Below are positions 63,489 through 64,000 of a DNA stretch of 64,000 bases, in pieces (position 1 is the first letter of the stretch; every line of letters starts with the position of its first letter). A program made the translations under genes and the position numbers. The stretch is taken from NCBI RefSeq assembly GCF_004027225.2, contig NC_044278.2, forward strand, positions 52,777,411 through 52,841,410, given 5' to 3'. The stretch comes from Strigops habroptila. Lineage: Eukaryota; Chordata; Aves; Psittaciformes; Psittacidae. Below the pieces are notes generated by a model, which searched no databases, had not been told where the DNA came from, and worked only from the letters and a program-made list of their open reading frames with translations.

Positions 63489-64000
63489 AAGAGGTATATG
63501 ATACAACATTCTTTTAACCGCTGTTTGCACTTCACATTAGAACAGTGTTTCAGTTTTTATTTTAAATATGTGTTGCTTTAATGTTATTTTTAAGCAGTGA
63601 AGGTGGATCAGAGATTTTCTGTTGGTAAAGGCTCTTCTTTACAATAGAGACTGTAAATTCAAAGTGCTAAAGAAATTCACCTGGGAAGCAGGTGAATAAA
63701 TTGGGACATTAGTTAACAAAACGCATTATATTTGAAAAGTGAGTGGGATGTTACAGAATGAGAGAATGTTAAAAAAACACTGTGAGTTTCATTATTGTGT
63801 TTCCGTGGATAATTGTAGCCTCGCTTTGTTAATCTTTGTAAAAGAAACGTTCCAATTTTTGCTCTTTGTGTTATGTTTACCATTTTATTTCATGTAAATA
63901 ATATATTTTTCAAGGGTGTTGAAATAATTTCAGTTGTGATAGTAAGACTATAAGTTGGCAAATAAAAGACTTGTTTCTTGAGGATCTTCAGGGGGCGGTG

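Larger units (their letters stand above)
57002..64000 (+). other. PRKX: PRKX intron 1 (continues past the window)
   Basis: It begins with the consensus donor GTGAGT. The first ~540 bp belong to the CpG island, after which the DNA is AT-rich. No reading frame resembling exon 2 (glycine-rich loop GTGTFGRV and the following Lys-containing strand) is present, so the intron is longer than 7 kb. No CR1 or LTR was recognised in it. The low-complexity runs at 61532-61549, 62692-62712 and 63470-63488 are listed separately. Reading frames inside it are short and motif-free. Confidence 0.75.

Noticed and set aside
1..64000. tRNA, rRNA, snRNA or CRISPR-like arrays
   Set aside because: No cloverleaf-like box A/box B pair at proper spacing, no rRNA core, and no regularly spaced direct repeats were found by eye; a tRNAscan or Infernal run could still reveal diverged copies.

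Overview
This is a stretch of vertebrate nuclear DNA, almost certainly from a bird. The evidence is several CR1-type LINE copies carrying the avian 3' octamer (ATTCTATG), a solo LTR of a kind common in birds, and a first coding exon that closely resembles vertebrate PRKX. No bacterial-style genes, operons, CRISPR arrays or recognisable structural RNA genes are visible. Most long reading frames are chance openings in AT-rich DNA, antisense shadows of CR1, or GC-driven openings in a CpG island.

Layout. About 1-55,860 is AT-rich DNA without a supportable host protein gene. It holds CR1 fragments at 1-185 (-), 3250-4138 (+), 5773-5875 (-), 19655-20010 (-), 27290-27450 (-, weak) and 44254-44434 (+). 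A minus-strand CR1 (45969-46118 plus 47606-47788) has been split by a younger plus-strand CR1 (46119-47598). Two much older CR1/L3-like fossils lie at 1160-1640 and 39690-40480. Weak CORE-SINE/MIR-like remnants lie near 8020-8130 and 15672-15800. A 572-bp solo LTR (23497-24068) is flanked by a 5-bp target duplication. An unexplained GC-rich patch (25745-26165) ends in two polyadenylation-signal hexamers, and simple repeats are scattered throughout.

About 55,860-57,540 is a CpG island. Inside it, 56818-57001 is the first coding exon of PRKX, a cAMP-dependent-protein-kinase-like Ser/Thr kinase. It has a consensus splice donor at 57002. The rest of the window (57,002-64,000) is intron 1, and exon 2, which would carry the glycine-rich loop, lies beyond the right edge. 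The window therefore shows the promoter and start of one gene plus about 56 kb of upstream desert. In human, the DNA upstream of PRKX is also gene-poor and leads towards NLGN4X; that the same holds here is inference.

No new multi-gene system was found. The most informative observations are the nested CR1 with its junction details, the solo LTR with its duplication, a perfect 34-bp palindrome at 37016-37049, upstream ORFs in the presumed PRKX leader, and the GC-rich patch.
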